Of a DNA stretch of 20,028 nucleotides, positions 8,341-16,514 are shown in pieces. This DNA is from Aureococcus anophagefferens (Eukaryota > Sar > Pelagophyceae > Pelagomonadales > Pelagomonadaceae). The notes beneath the pieces are model-generated. The model was given only the letters and a program-made list of their open reading frames with translations, made no database searches and was not told the DNA's origin. How positions within the stretch are numbered: position 1 is the stretch's first letter; each line of letters opens with the position of its first letter. The translations under genes were made by a program, and so were the position numbers. The DNA lies in NCBI RefSeq assembly GCF_000186865.1, contig NW_008705563.1, positions 551,268 through 571,295 on the forward strand, written 5' to 3'.

Positions 8341-10673
8341 ATGGTGGCCGCCAACGCCGGGCAGGCGGACTGGGGCCACTGGGTCGCGTTCGCGCCCTGG
8401 GTGAGCCCGCTCATCACGAGCCACCCGCCGGAGTGGCTCCGGGGATCGGGCTCGCTCCACTCGCCGACGCTGTCGCGCCTGCGGCCGGGCCGGCCGCCGG
8501 CGAGCGCGCCGGGCAAGGCGCGGCCGCGGCGACCGGGCCCGCGCGTCGTCGTGGACCGCAAGGGCCGCGTCAAGGTCTACGACGAGTGCGACGGTCGCGC
8601 GTTCTTCCGCCCGCCCACTTCGCACGCAAGGAGGACCTTCTGGCAAATCAAGCGCGCCGTCGACGACCGGACGCCGCGGACGCCCCCGGTGCGCCGCCGC
8701 CCGCCGCCGCCGCCGCCGCCGCCGCGGAGCCGGCCGAGCTCGCGGGCGAGCTCGCCGCGCCAGTCCTTCGCCGGCGACCGGCCGACGCCGCCGCCGAGCA
8801 CGCCCGCGGGGACGCCGCGCGCGTCCGACGCGCGCGTCCGCGAGGCGCGGATGCGGCGCGCGTCGGCCGTCGCGCTCGAGCAGAGCCGCGTGCTCGGCCG
8901 CATCCGCCGCAAGACGGAGATGACGGACCGCTGGGAGGGAGCGCGCGAGGCGCTCCGCGTCGGGAGAGCGCTCCTACCGGCGCTCGCGGCCGCGCGCTTC
9001 GCGGCGCGAATCGGCGCAACCTTTGCCGCGGAGCGCGCGCGGCGCCGCGACAACGGCGCCGCGAGTCTGCTGGCCGCCTGGCTGCGGTTCCGCATGCTGA
9101 CGCGGCACGCGGCGCGCTACGGCGCCGTGCTGTCGAAGCTCCGCGCGAAGCGGTCCTTCGTGGAGGGCGCGCGGCGCTGGCGGCGCCGCCACGCCGTCGA
9201 CCGGCTGCGCCACGTGTTATTATTATTCCGGGACAACAACAACCGCCTCTCGAACATGATCGGCCGCTTCCGGCGCCGCGTGCGCCTCATGCAGCGCCTC
9301 GTCCGCCGCTGGCTCGGCTGCCTCCAGGCGCGGTCCGACATCCTCATGGCGCTCTGGCTGCGGGCCGAGTGCGAGATCGCCGCCGACGCCGCCTTCCACG
9401 CCGCCGACGCCCCGCCCGGCGTCGCGTTGGAGGACTCCGTGCCCGAGCGGTCGCGGCCGCGCGGTCTGGGCACGTACCTCATGGCCGTGCTCGCGAGGCA
9501 CCGCCGCGCGGGCGCCGCGGTCCGCGGGTCCATCCTGCCCCGGGGCGAGGACGGCCTCGCGCCGTCGCAGTCCATCCTGAACGTGCGGCGGCGGCTCCGG
9601 AAGAGCAAGGCGAAGCACGCGTTGGAGCAGCGGAAGACGCACAGCCGCGCGCACCGCGCGCACCAGCGCCGCGCGGGCGTCGAGAGCACGATCTCGCACC
9701 ACACGCACTTCTGGGCGACGCTGAACCGCGAGCGGCGCACCATCGTCGCCGCGGATTTGCTGGAAGCGTCCGCGGCGTCCGCCGTGCGCCACGCCGTCGA
9801 GGCGCTGCTGCTGGCGGGCCCGGCCTGCGGCGACGCGGCCATGAAGGCCGAGGTCGCGGCGCTCATGGGCGCGCGGCGGTCCGCGTTTTTTAGGCGCCTC
9901 GAGGCGTCGCGGCTCGCCGAGGGCACGGCGACGACGCAGATCTTCGGCCGGAACGAGGCGCGGCGGTGGCTCGGCGGCGACGAGATCGCCTACGCGAAGC
10001 GCGGCAGCGGCTACACGATCCAGCTCCGCAGCTCCGAGGCCGCGCGCAGGGCAGGACAAGAGAGCGAAATTCCCAACTTCAAAGCCTCATATCTCGGCCG
10101 TTTTCCACTCGTTTCGGCTGATTTTTGGACGAGCGATCATCTCTCGGAACGGTCTCGAAGCGTGGATGTTTTTTTCGTAACGCGCGCGCGCGGAACACTC
10201 ACGTTGAAGCGACGTTGAATCTCTCTTGTCCTGCCCAGGCCGCGCGGGCGACGCACCGGCGCCGCGCGTCCGTCGCCGCGGCGCTGGGCGTCGCCGCGGT
10301 GCCCGCGGAGAAGAGGGAGCACGCGACGACGGCGCACGCCGCGTGCGCCGTCGCGCCCAAGTTCTTCTTCTATCGCGAATTCCTCGGCGCGGCGGCCATG
10401 GCCGACGCCGTGCGCGCGCGCTGCGCGGCGACGCACGCGCGTCACGCGAACTACCCGCCGCCGCGCGCGCCGAAGCGCCTCTCGCGGACGAACATCGACG
10501 AGGGCGGCGCCATCGCGGAGATCCTCGCGGCGCGCGGGTCCCCGGCCGCCGTCCTCGGCGAGGCGCCGCCGCCCGCCGCGCCGGCGGACCCGCTCGGCGC
10601 GGCCGCGGCCGCGCGGAGCCCGGGCCGCGCGCCGGGTGACCCGCTCGGCGCGGCCGCGCGCACGTCGCCCTAA
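8341..10673 (+). CDS. Arg-rich protein of unknown function, two exons split by an introner
   Basis: Exon 1 is 8341-10038 and exon 2 is 10239-10673 (TAA at 10671-10673), about 710 aa. The intron is the introner at 10039-10238. Splicing between GAG and GCC is phase 0 and restores the pre-insertion sequence. The protein is very basic. It has a WGHWVAF / WVSPLITSHPPEW segment near the N terminus, a Pro run (about 119-130), and a helical, Arg-rich middle containing an IQ-like stretch (FRRRVRLMQRLVRRWLGCL, about 310-328) that might bind calmodulin or a structural partner. The tail repeats DPLGAAA. No enzyme motif is seen. The start is uncertain: 8341 has a weak start context and good coding signal continues upstream in another frame. 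Exon 1 also contains three TTA codons in a row at 9217-9225. Confidence 0.65.
10039..10246 (+). mobile_element. Introner element 1 (intron-forming transposon) with target duplication
   Basis: The 8-bp target duplication GCCGCGCG occurs at 10039-10046 and again at 10239-10246. Between them lies a 192-bp element with 18-bp terminal inverted repeats: CAGGGCAGGACAAGAGAG at 10047-10064 and its complement at 10221-10238, with one mismatch. The element is non-autonomous, with no transposase gene inside. As an intron it spans 10039-10238 (200 nt): the donor GC is the first two bases of the left duplication and the acceptor AG is the last two bases of the right inverted repeat. Removing it joins phase-0 codons in frame. 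A 64-base core (10105-10168) is nearly identical to introner 3. Huff and colleagues described this mode of intron creation in Micromonas and Aureococcus. Confidence 0.9.
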
Positions 10674-10734
10674 GCTTACAGGTAGACAGTGAAGTCAACC
10701 ACGATGACGTGCATTCCCACAGCCCGACCCAGAG

Positions 10735-11137
10735 ATGCAGCTCGAGTCGCCGCGGCGGGGAACAGCCCCGCGCCGCTCCGATCCCACGACCACAACTCTT
10801 CTGGACCGTCGTCGTCCTGAGCGCCCTCGTCGCGATCGTCCTCATTCTGAGGCCCGTGCTCCTCAGGGAGGCAAGAAAGCCCGACACGACCAAGTACTAC
10901 ACCATGGGCCTGTCCGTCCTCGTGGACGTCGGCGTGCTCGACGCCGCCTCGGCTTCGCTGGCCGTCGACGTGTCCTCCGTGGCCAACCCGCGCGTGCTCG
11001 CGACGGGGAGCGGCTGCGCCGTGTCCTACGCGATCAACGGCACGACGCTCGTCATCGCCGGCGCCGCGAACGCGTCGCGGACGCCGTGGCTCTGCGGCGC
11101 GGGCGCCGAGATCACCTACTTCGTCTCCCCGGCGTAA
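10735..11137 (+). CDS. Small single-pass membrane protein, about 133 aa, start unresolved
   Basis: The frame ending at TAA (11135-11137) contains a clear membrane helix (FWTVVVLSALVAIVLIL, coded at about 10801-10851) followed by LREARKPD and then a small, Ala/Val/Ser-rich domain with NGT and NAS glycosylation-type sites and two Cys. That frame has no ATG before the helix. An ATG at 10735 starts a plausible Arg-rich cytoplasmic tail (MQLESPRRGTAPRRSDP) one frame away, so one surplus base between 10735 and 10798 would join the two. Other options are initiation at the non-ATG codon 10709 or at the internal ATG 10902, which would lose the helix. Likely a type II or tail-first membrane protein; no family is recognised. 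It is convergent with the ankyrin gene, 51 bp between stops. Confidence 0.55.
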
Positions 11138-11188
11138 GCTTAGGGCGACGCGCGCGGCTCCGCGCGACCGTCGTCGTGCGCTAGGCGC

Positions 11189-11878
11189 CTACGCCGCTAG
11201 CTCCTCCATGAGTGCGAGGTCCGCCTCGTCGAAGCCCTCCAGCTCGCCCTCGGCGAAGACCGTGCCCGAGGGGAGGCGCGCCCGGGGCGGGGACGCGACG
11301 GGAGGCTCGGGCTCGGGCTCCCAGGGCGCGGGCTCCCGGGGCTCCGGCTGCGGCTCGAGCGCCTCCGGCTCGAGCGCCGGCTCGGTCTCCCCGGGCCCGT
11401 CGTCGGGCGGCAGGCGGACGCCGCACTGCTCCACGGGCAGGCTGAAGCCGCACTGCTCAGCGAGCCGCGCGGCCGTGACGCCCGCCGCGTTGGCGACGTC
11501 GCGCCGCGCGCCTGCGCGGCAGAGCAGCGCGGCCGTCGCCGCGTCGCCGCGGCCGACGGCGAGGTGCAGCGCCGTGTTCCTGTCGTTGTTCGCCGCGTCG
11601 ACGGGCGCGCCGCGCGCGATCAGCAGCTCGACGACGTCCGCGTGGTCGCCGGCTTTAATCAGCGGCGTGTTCCCGAATCGATCGGAGTTGATCGGCGACC
11701 CGAGCGTCGCGCAGAGGATCTCTTTCGTCGCCGCGTCGCCGAGCGCGTTGAACATCTCCAGCAGCGCTTCCATGTTTCCTTCAAGGGCTGCCGAGTTTGC
11801 CGTTCTGTGCCAGTTCTGCTTGTCCGAGTCGTCGATCATGTTCCACATGTCGCCGAGGTAACAGCCGTCGATCGACAT
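11189..11878 (-). CDS. Ankyrin-repeat protein with Pro/Glu-rich tail, 229 aa
   Basis: ATG at 11878 (MSIDGCYLGDMWN) to TAG at 11189-11191. The frame is open further upstream, but that part is rich in A/T-ending codons and overlaps the promoter of the divergent peptidase, so this start is preferred. Residues 24-48 look like a degenerate first repeat. Residues 66-97 (GNTPLIKAGDHADVVELLIARG) and 99-131 (NTALHLAVGRGDAATAALL) are good ankyrin repeats, and a partial one follows to about 145. Ankyrin repeats bind other proteins. A low-complexity stretch dominated by Pro and Glu (about 165-200) follows, ending in a short acidic helix. EQCG occurs twice, 9 residues apart, after the repeats. No catalytic domain is visible, so an adaptor role is likely. 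Confidence 0.8.
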   Translation of the reverse strand: MSIDGCYLGDMWNMIDDSDKQNWHRTANSAALEGNMEALLEMFNALGDAATKEILCATLGSPINSDRFGNTPLIKAGDHADVVELLIARGAPVDAANNDRNTALHLAVGRGDAATAALLCRAGARRDVANAAGVTAARLAEQCGFSLPVEQCGVRLPPDDGPGETEPALEPEALEPQPEPREPAPWEPEPEPPVASPPRARLPSGTVFAEGELEGFDEADLALMEELAA

Positions 11879-12107
11879 GCCTACGCGCCGGAACGAGCAG
11901 GCCCGACCGCGCTGGCCGAGTCCTGGGGGCTGCTGGACCGCGTCTCCGAGGCGGAGTTCGCGTCGCCTGGCGGCTCCTCGAGCTACGACGCTGCCCAGCG
12001 CCGGCTCGACGCAGGTCAACGATGCACATATTAAAAAGTCAAACACCGAATGTGTCTTTCGAAACGGGTTCAAGTTCCTGATATTCGGTCGTCGTGGGCT
12101 GCTCAGC
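11879..12107. promoter_or_regulatory. Bidirectional upstream region of ankyrin and sedolisin genes
   Basis: This 229-bp region lies between two divergent ATGs. The part next to the peptidase gene is clearly AT-richer. It contains ATATTAAAAAG at 12028-12038, TATA-like and about 70-80 bp before the plus-strand ATG; read on the other strand (CTTTTTAATAT) it could also serve the ankyrin gene. No further motif can be assigned. Confidence 0.4.
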
Positions 12108-14108
12108 ATGGCGCCGGCGACCTACGGCTCCATCGTCGCGGACGCGGCGCCGCCGGCGAACCGCTGGCGGCGAGCCGGTGTGATCATCGGCGGCGTTTTA
12201 GCCGTCGAGGGCCTATTCATGGCGGGTTTGTTTGAGACAAAGGAGCGCGCCGCCGCGCGCCTCGTCGCGTCGGCCACCGCCGCGTGCGCGAGTCCCATCT
12301 CGAGCCTGCGCGACGAGGTCGTCGTCGTCCGCTCAACGGAGGACCACAAGCCCGAACACTGGGCCAAACTCGGCCCGTCCACCGACGCCTGCGCGGAGCA
12401 CGAGATTGTGGTCGCGACGAAGCAGGCCGACATGCAAAAACTCGACGCGGAGCTCATGAAGGTGTCCTCGCCCGGTTCTGCCAACTACCGCAAGTACTGG
12501 ACCCACGCCATGGTCGGCGAGCTCCTGGACAACGCGGCGCACGTCGCGGCGGTGAAGAGCTGGCTGTCGGACGTCGGCGCGCGCGTCGTGCGCACCACGA
12601 AAAACGGCGAGTACATCACGGCGGTGGCCCCTTTGGGCGTCTGGACGACGGCCCTGGGCTGCGACTTTGCGATCTACACGGACGGCGCCAGCGAGACGCA
12701 CCGCTGCGCGGGCGCGTACTCGCTGCCCGAGCGCGTCCACGACAGCATCCACGCGGTCTTCCGCGCGTCCGAGCTGCCGGCGAAGACCTGGTCCGCGCCG
12801 CGCGTCGTCCAGGAGATCGGCGACGTGCGCCTGCGCGAGGACCAGGGCGCCTCGGCGGACAGCTCGTCGAGCGAGTACTTCACGCCGAGCGTCCTGGCGA
12901 ATTTCTACGGCATCCCGCTCGACGCGGACGCCGCGCGGAAGAACTACTCGTCGGCGGACGCCGCGCCCACGGGCAAGGCCGCGTCGTCCCAGGCCGTCTT
13001 CGAGACGGCGTCCCAGAACTACTCGCCCGACGACCTCGAGGAGTTCCGGTCCTACTTCGGACTCGCGAAGCCGGCGGCGACGCCGCTGTCCGACGTCGGC
13101 GCGCACGACCTGTCGTCGACCTGCGACATCCCCGTGCTCGGGTCGAGCTTCTGCGCCGAGGCGAATCTCGATATCCAGTACATGACGGCGGCGAACCCCT
13201 ACAGCCCGACGACGTACTTCTACGTCACGGAGGACTCGTCGTACGACCCGTTCCTCAAGTACGCGATGGACATCGCGGACATGGAGCACCCCATCCTCGT
13301 GTCGTCCATCTCCTGGGGCTCCATCGAGCCCGCGAACCCGCTCAAGGTCATGGAGGCCTTCAACGCGGAGGTCGCGAAGATCGGCCTCATGGGCTCCACG
13401 GTGTTCGTGAGCTCCGGCGACGACGGCGCGAACTCCTACCTGGGCTGCGCCTACATGCCGTCCTACCCGGCGACGTCGCCCTACGTGACGGCCGTCGGCG
13501 CGACCTTCGCGCACGACTGGGACGGCGAGCCGGGCTTCCCCAACGAGGTCGTCTGCCAGAGCGACAAGTTCGACGGCGTCATTACCAGCGGCGGCGGCTT
13601 CAGCGGCGCCTTCGCGTCGCCGTCCTGGAACCAGGGCGCCGTCCAGGCCTACTTTGCGAATTTGAACGCCGCGGAGAAGCCCTACGAGGGCTTCGCGGAG
13701 CAGGGCCGGGGCTACCCGGACCTGTCGCTGTCGGGCTGGGGCTACGAGGTCGTCATCGGCGGCTTGCTCTACATCGTCTGCGGCACGTCGTGCTCGTCGC
13801 CGTCCGTGGCCGGCATGGTCGGCCGCATCAACGCGGACCGCCTCGCCGAGGGCAAGCCGCCCGTCGGCTTCCTCAACCCGACGCTCTACCGGTCCCGGGG
13901 CGCGTTCGCCTACGACATCGTCCAGGGCGACAACAAGTGCACGGACGCCGGCCTCTGCTGCGACGAGGGCTTCTACGCGTCCAAGTCCTGGGACCCCGTC
14001 ACGGGCTGGGGCTCCGTGTCCTTCGAGGGCCTCGAGGCCGTCCTCGGCGAGTACGACGAGGACACGGTCGCCTCGGAGAACCACGCGGCCGCCGCGTCGT
14101 CGTCGTAG
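12108..14108 (+). CDS. Sedolisin (peptidase S53, tripeptidyl-peptidase-like) with N-terminal membrane anchor, 666 aa
   Basis: Single exon, ATG at 12108, TAG at 14106-14108. The N terminus is a short tail, two Arg, then a hydrophobic segment (about residues 24-43, GVIIGGVLAVEGLFMAGLF), which looks like a signal anchor more than a cleaved peptide. Residues about 60-225 match the pro-kumamolisin propeptide, which inhibits the enzyme until acid activation. The catalytic domain has E351 and D355 in AEANLDIQ, oxyanion D438 in SSGDDGA and nucleophile S561 in GTSCSSPS. Calcium-site candidates are D603 in YDIV and D629 in WDPVTGWG. All key residues are present, so it should be an active acid serine-carboxyl peptidase, probably lysosome/vacuole-like or extracellular. 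It shares its upstream region with the ankyrin gene. Confidence 0.93.
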   Translation: MAPATYGSIVADAAPPANRWRRAGVIIGGVLAVEGLFMAGLFETKERAAARLVASATAACASPISSLRDEVVVVRSTEDHKPEHWAKLGPSTDACAEHEIVVATKQADMQKLDAELMKVSSPGSANYRKYWTHAMVGELLDNAAHVAAVKSWLSDVGARVVRTTKNGEYITAVAPLGVWTTALGCDFAIYTDGASETHRCAGAYSLPERVHDSIHAVFRASELPAKTWSAPRVVQEIGDVRLREDQGASADSSSSEYFTPSVLANFYGIPLDADAARKNYSSADAAPTGKAASSQAVFETASQNYSPDDLEEFRSYFGLAKPAATPLSDVGAHDLSSTCDIPVLGSSFCAEANLDIQYMTAANPYSPTTYFYVTEDSSYDPFLKYAMDIADMEHPILVSSISWGSIEPANPLKVMEAFNAEVAKIGLMGSTVFVSSGDDGANSYLGCAYMPSYPATSPYVTAVGATFAHDWDGEPGFPNEVVCQSDKFDGVITSGGGFSGAFASPSWNQGAVQAYFANLNAAEKPYEGFAEQGRGYPDLSLSGWGYEVVIGGLLYIVCGTSCSSPSVAGMVGRINADRLAEGKPPVGFLNPTLYRSRGAFAYDIVQGDNKCTDAGLCCDEGFYASKSWDPVTGWGSVSFEGLEAVLGEYDEDTVASENHAAAASSS

Positions 14109-14287
14109 TCGCCCGTCTTAAACCGCCGTTCGTTCTGTGGTCGCGATTTTACCTTGAAGTACACGCTGCACTGCAGCGCACTCAGCGGTGGCTGCATGGG
14201 TGACTGCAAACACGGTGGTTGAAGTAGTGGTTGCCCCGCAACTTGCCGGCGGTTCGATGGGCTGCCCAAAGAGCTCGTCAGCTCGTC
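14109..14287. other. Intergenic region upstream of the GT61-like gene
   Basis: This 179-bp region lies between two plus-strand genes. It begins with the peptidase 3' flank (CTTA at 14117-14120) and an AT-richer stretch. At 14164-14178 lies the perfect palindrome CGCTGCACTGCAGCG. Immediately before the ATG the 8-mer AGCTCGTC is repeated in tandem (14272-14287). No coding frame is convincing here. Confidence 0.45.
14164..14178. repeat. 15-bp perfect palindrome upstream of the GT61-like gene
   Basis: CGCTGCA, one C, then TGCAGCG, about 110 bp before the ATG at 14288. It shares the TGCA-N-TGCA centre with the palindrome at 8176-8192. It is a candidate protein-binding site on symmetry and position alone. 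Confidence 0.45.
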
Positions 14288-16497
14288 ATGAACGCAGCTT
14301 TGTGCGTCGTGCTCGCGCTCGCGGCCGTGGGCGCCGCGCCGCTGCGGCTGCAGCGGCCCGGCCGGCGGCGGCCGCCGAGGACGACGGCGGCGGCGATGGT
14401 GCGCGAGATCGCCAAGCAGCGCCAGGCCACAAAGACCACGAGGAGCGCCCCCCGGAAACCGATACGCAGCGCCCCTGTCGTCGCGGCGGACCCCGGGTGC
14501 GGGCCGTCCGACGGCCGCTGGCTCAACGCGACGGGCGCCTGGCGCGTCGTGCGGGGCCCCGCGACGCCGTCGAGCGTCCGCTGCTCCGAGGACGAGCGCT
14601 GCGCGGAGTCGCGCGACTGCGGCGCGTCGCCGCGCGAGGCCTTCGGGGACAGGTGCGTGGCCTGGATGCGGCGGCCCGAGGGGCTCACCGGCGACCGGGG
14701 CAGCTACGCCGGCTTCTGCGACTCCTGGGCCCTGAGTCGGAGCTGCGTCTACGGCGACCTCTACTTCGACCGGGAGACGCGAAAGCTCCACTACCTGTCG
14801 CCGACGGCGGACGAAGAGCTCTGCGCCTGCTCGCTGCCCTGGGACGCCTACAACGTCTACGCCCCCACGGTCGTCGACGCGCTGCCGGGCTTCGAGGGCG
14901 AGGTCCTCGAGCTCGCGCCGACGGCGCTCGTGACCGCCCGGTTCCACCCCTGTTTCGCGCACTGGCTCCAGGACGAGCTCTTCCCGCTCTACTGGACGGC
15001 GGCGGAGGACGCGGGATCCTGGGACTTCGACAGGGCCCAGTACGCGCTCTGGTTCACGGAGCAGGTCGGCGGCGGCGTGGAACTCGAACGGCGAGCTGGG
15101 TGATCCCAACTTCAGAACTCGGTCACATCGCAGTCGTTTCGGCTGATTTTTGGACGGATCGTTTGCTCTCGGCGAGTCCCTTTGAGACGGCGTGTGTTTG
15201 TTCCCCGCCCAGGTCGGCGGCGGCTTCCGGGAGCTCGCGCCGCACGTGTCGTGCGGTGGCGCGTACGCGCACGCGTCGACGGCGGCCCGCGGAGTCGTCA
15301 CGGCCCACGCCTGGGTGGGCCACGACGCGGCGCCGGGCCTCGACCTCCCGCCGGAGTTCCGCTGGCTGCGGCTCGCGCGCGCGCTCGTCGGCGGCGCGGG
15401 CGGCCGCCGCGGCTGGGACTCGGCGCACTACGCGAAAGGCAAGGGCGCGCGCCCGAGGCAGAAGGTCGACGCCGCCTTCGACGACGACGCGCGCAAGGCC
15501 GCCTACGACGGCTTCGTCGAGGCGCTGCGGCGCGCCGTGGCGCCGGGTGCGTTCCCCGTGGACCGGCTCGCCGCGGGCTCGGCGGCGCCGGCGTCCCGGG
15601 GGTCCGTCGTCCTCCTCAACCGCGAGCCCGACGACGGCCGCGTGCTCGAGCCCAAGCACGCGCGCGAGGTCGTGGTCGTCGCGCGGCGCATGTTCCAAAA
15701 GCTCGCGCGGAGGGGCGAGTCGGACGGCGCGCCGGACGTCGTCGCGCTGACGACGCGCGCGGGCGCCGCCGCCGTCGCGGCCGCGCTCGCGAACGCGTCC
15801 GTCGTCGTCGGCCCCCACGGCGCGCAGAACGGCAACGTCGCGCTCTTCGCGCCCGTCGGGGCGTGTCTCCTCGAGCTGCTGCCGAGCCACTACGCGCGGC
15901 GCGGCGCGGCCGTCGAATACGCGCGCGTCGCGGAGCTCGCGCTCCAGCGGCACGTGCCGCTGACGCGGGGCGTCGCGTCCACGGGCACGGCGTTCCGGAG
16001 GAGCCAGCGCGACGTCGGGCTCCGGGACCCGGCGGCCGTCGCGCGCGCGGTCGTCCGCGCGTGGCAGGCCGCGCGGTCGCCGGAGGGCCTCGACGCCGCG
16101 GCCGCGCGGCTCGCGGAGCTCGCGGACCGGCGGAAACGCGTGCCGGCGCCGCCGCGGGGGCGCCGCGCCGACGCGGCGGCCTGCGCCCGCGGGCCGGAGC
16201 CCCGGCGGCGCGCACCCTTCGCCATCGAGGCGCCCGCGGCGCCCGCGGCGGCGCCCGTCGCCGCCGAACCCCCCCCGGACCCGCTCCGGGGAGCCCCGGA
16301 CCCGCTCCTCGCCGCCGACCGCGAGCCGGCGCCGGAGGCGGACCCCGCCGCGCCGGAGCCCGCGCGCGCGCGCCCGGAGGCCGCGGCGGAGGCCGCGGCG
16401 CCGCCGCCGGCCGCGCCGTCCCCCGCGGGTCGCTGGGCGGCGCTCGCGGCGGACCTCCGGCGCGGCCCCCGCGCCTACCGCGCGGCGGCGGAGCTAG
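14288..16497 (+). CDS. GT61 (DUF563)-like glycosyltransferase, two exons split by an introner; 3' end uncertain
   Basis: Exon 1 is 14288-15064 and exon 2 starts at 15213. The introner at 15065-15212 splits a Gln and a Val codon in phase 0. The ATG at 14288 gives a signal peptide or anchor (MNAALCVVLALAAVGAAP), as expected for a Golgi enzyme. Motifs fit family GT61: FHPCFAHWLQDELFPLYW (about 219-236), an LLNRE motif (about residue 395), and VVGPHGAQNGNVALF plus LLELLPSHY (about 458-487). GT61 enzymes transfer xylose, arabinose or GlcNAc; the substrate here is unknown. The C-terminal 170 residues are Pro/Ala/Glu-rich. The frame runs without a stop to 17105, antisense to the channel, which is implausible; coding signal fades near 16495, where a TAG (16495-16497) lies one base out of frame. 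I take that as the probable stop. Confidence 0.72.
15065..15220 (+). mobile_element. Introner element 2, shorter and diverged, with target duplication
   Basis: The target sequence GTCGGCGG occurs at 15065-15072 and 15213-15220; the match extends to 12 bases because of the GGC repeats. As an intron it is 15065-15212 (148 nt) with donor GT in the left duplication and acceptor CCCAG at the element end. The right end GTTCCCCGCCCAG is nearly complementary to the left GGCGTGGAAC, an eroded inverted repeat. It shares 23 identical bases with introner 1 (15134-15156 against 10109-10131) plus CCCAACTTCA near the left end, so it belongs to the same family but is an older or different subtype. Read-through would end translation at a TGA at 15101-15103, so splicing is needed to connect the two halves of the glycosyltransferase. 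Confidence 0.85.
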
Positions 16498-16514
16498 GCG
16501 CGCGCTTCGAATTA

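Noticed and set aside
6459..9893. Very long plus-strand open frame (over 1,100 codons) through the hydrolase and Arg-rich genes
   Set aside because: Out of frame with clear domains for most of its length; only the stretch at about 8208-8338 looks coding, and that is treated as the lost N terminus of the next gene.
10125..10238. Open frame beginning MDERSSLGTVSKRGCFF, with a near-identical peptide on the minus strand near 18931
   Set aside because: The repeated peptide is the translated introner core, which is spliced out. The similarity reflects the shared element, not a protein family.
10682..10722. Possible 41-nt GT-AG intron before the small membrane protein
   Set aside because: The ends look acceptable, but there is no upstream ATG or coding exon to attach it to, and the length is far from the introns seen here.
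12284..14203. Long alternative-frame and antisense open frames over the sedolisin gene
   Set aside because: The sedolisin frame carries all catalytic motifs and the codon bias; the others are Arg/Gly-rich shadows.
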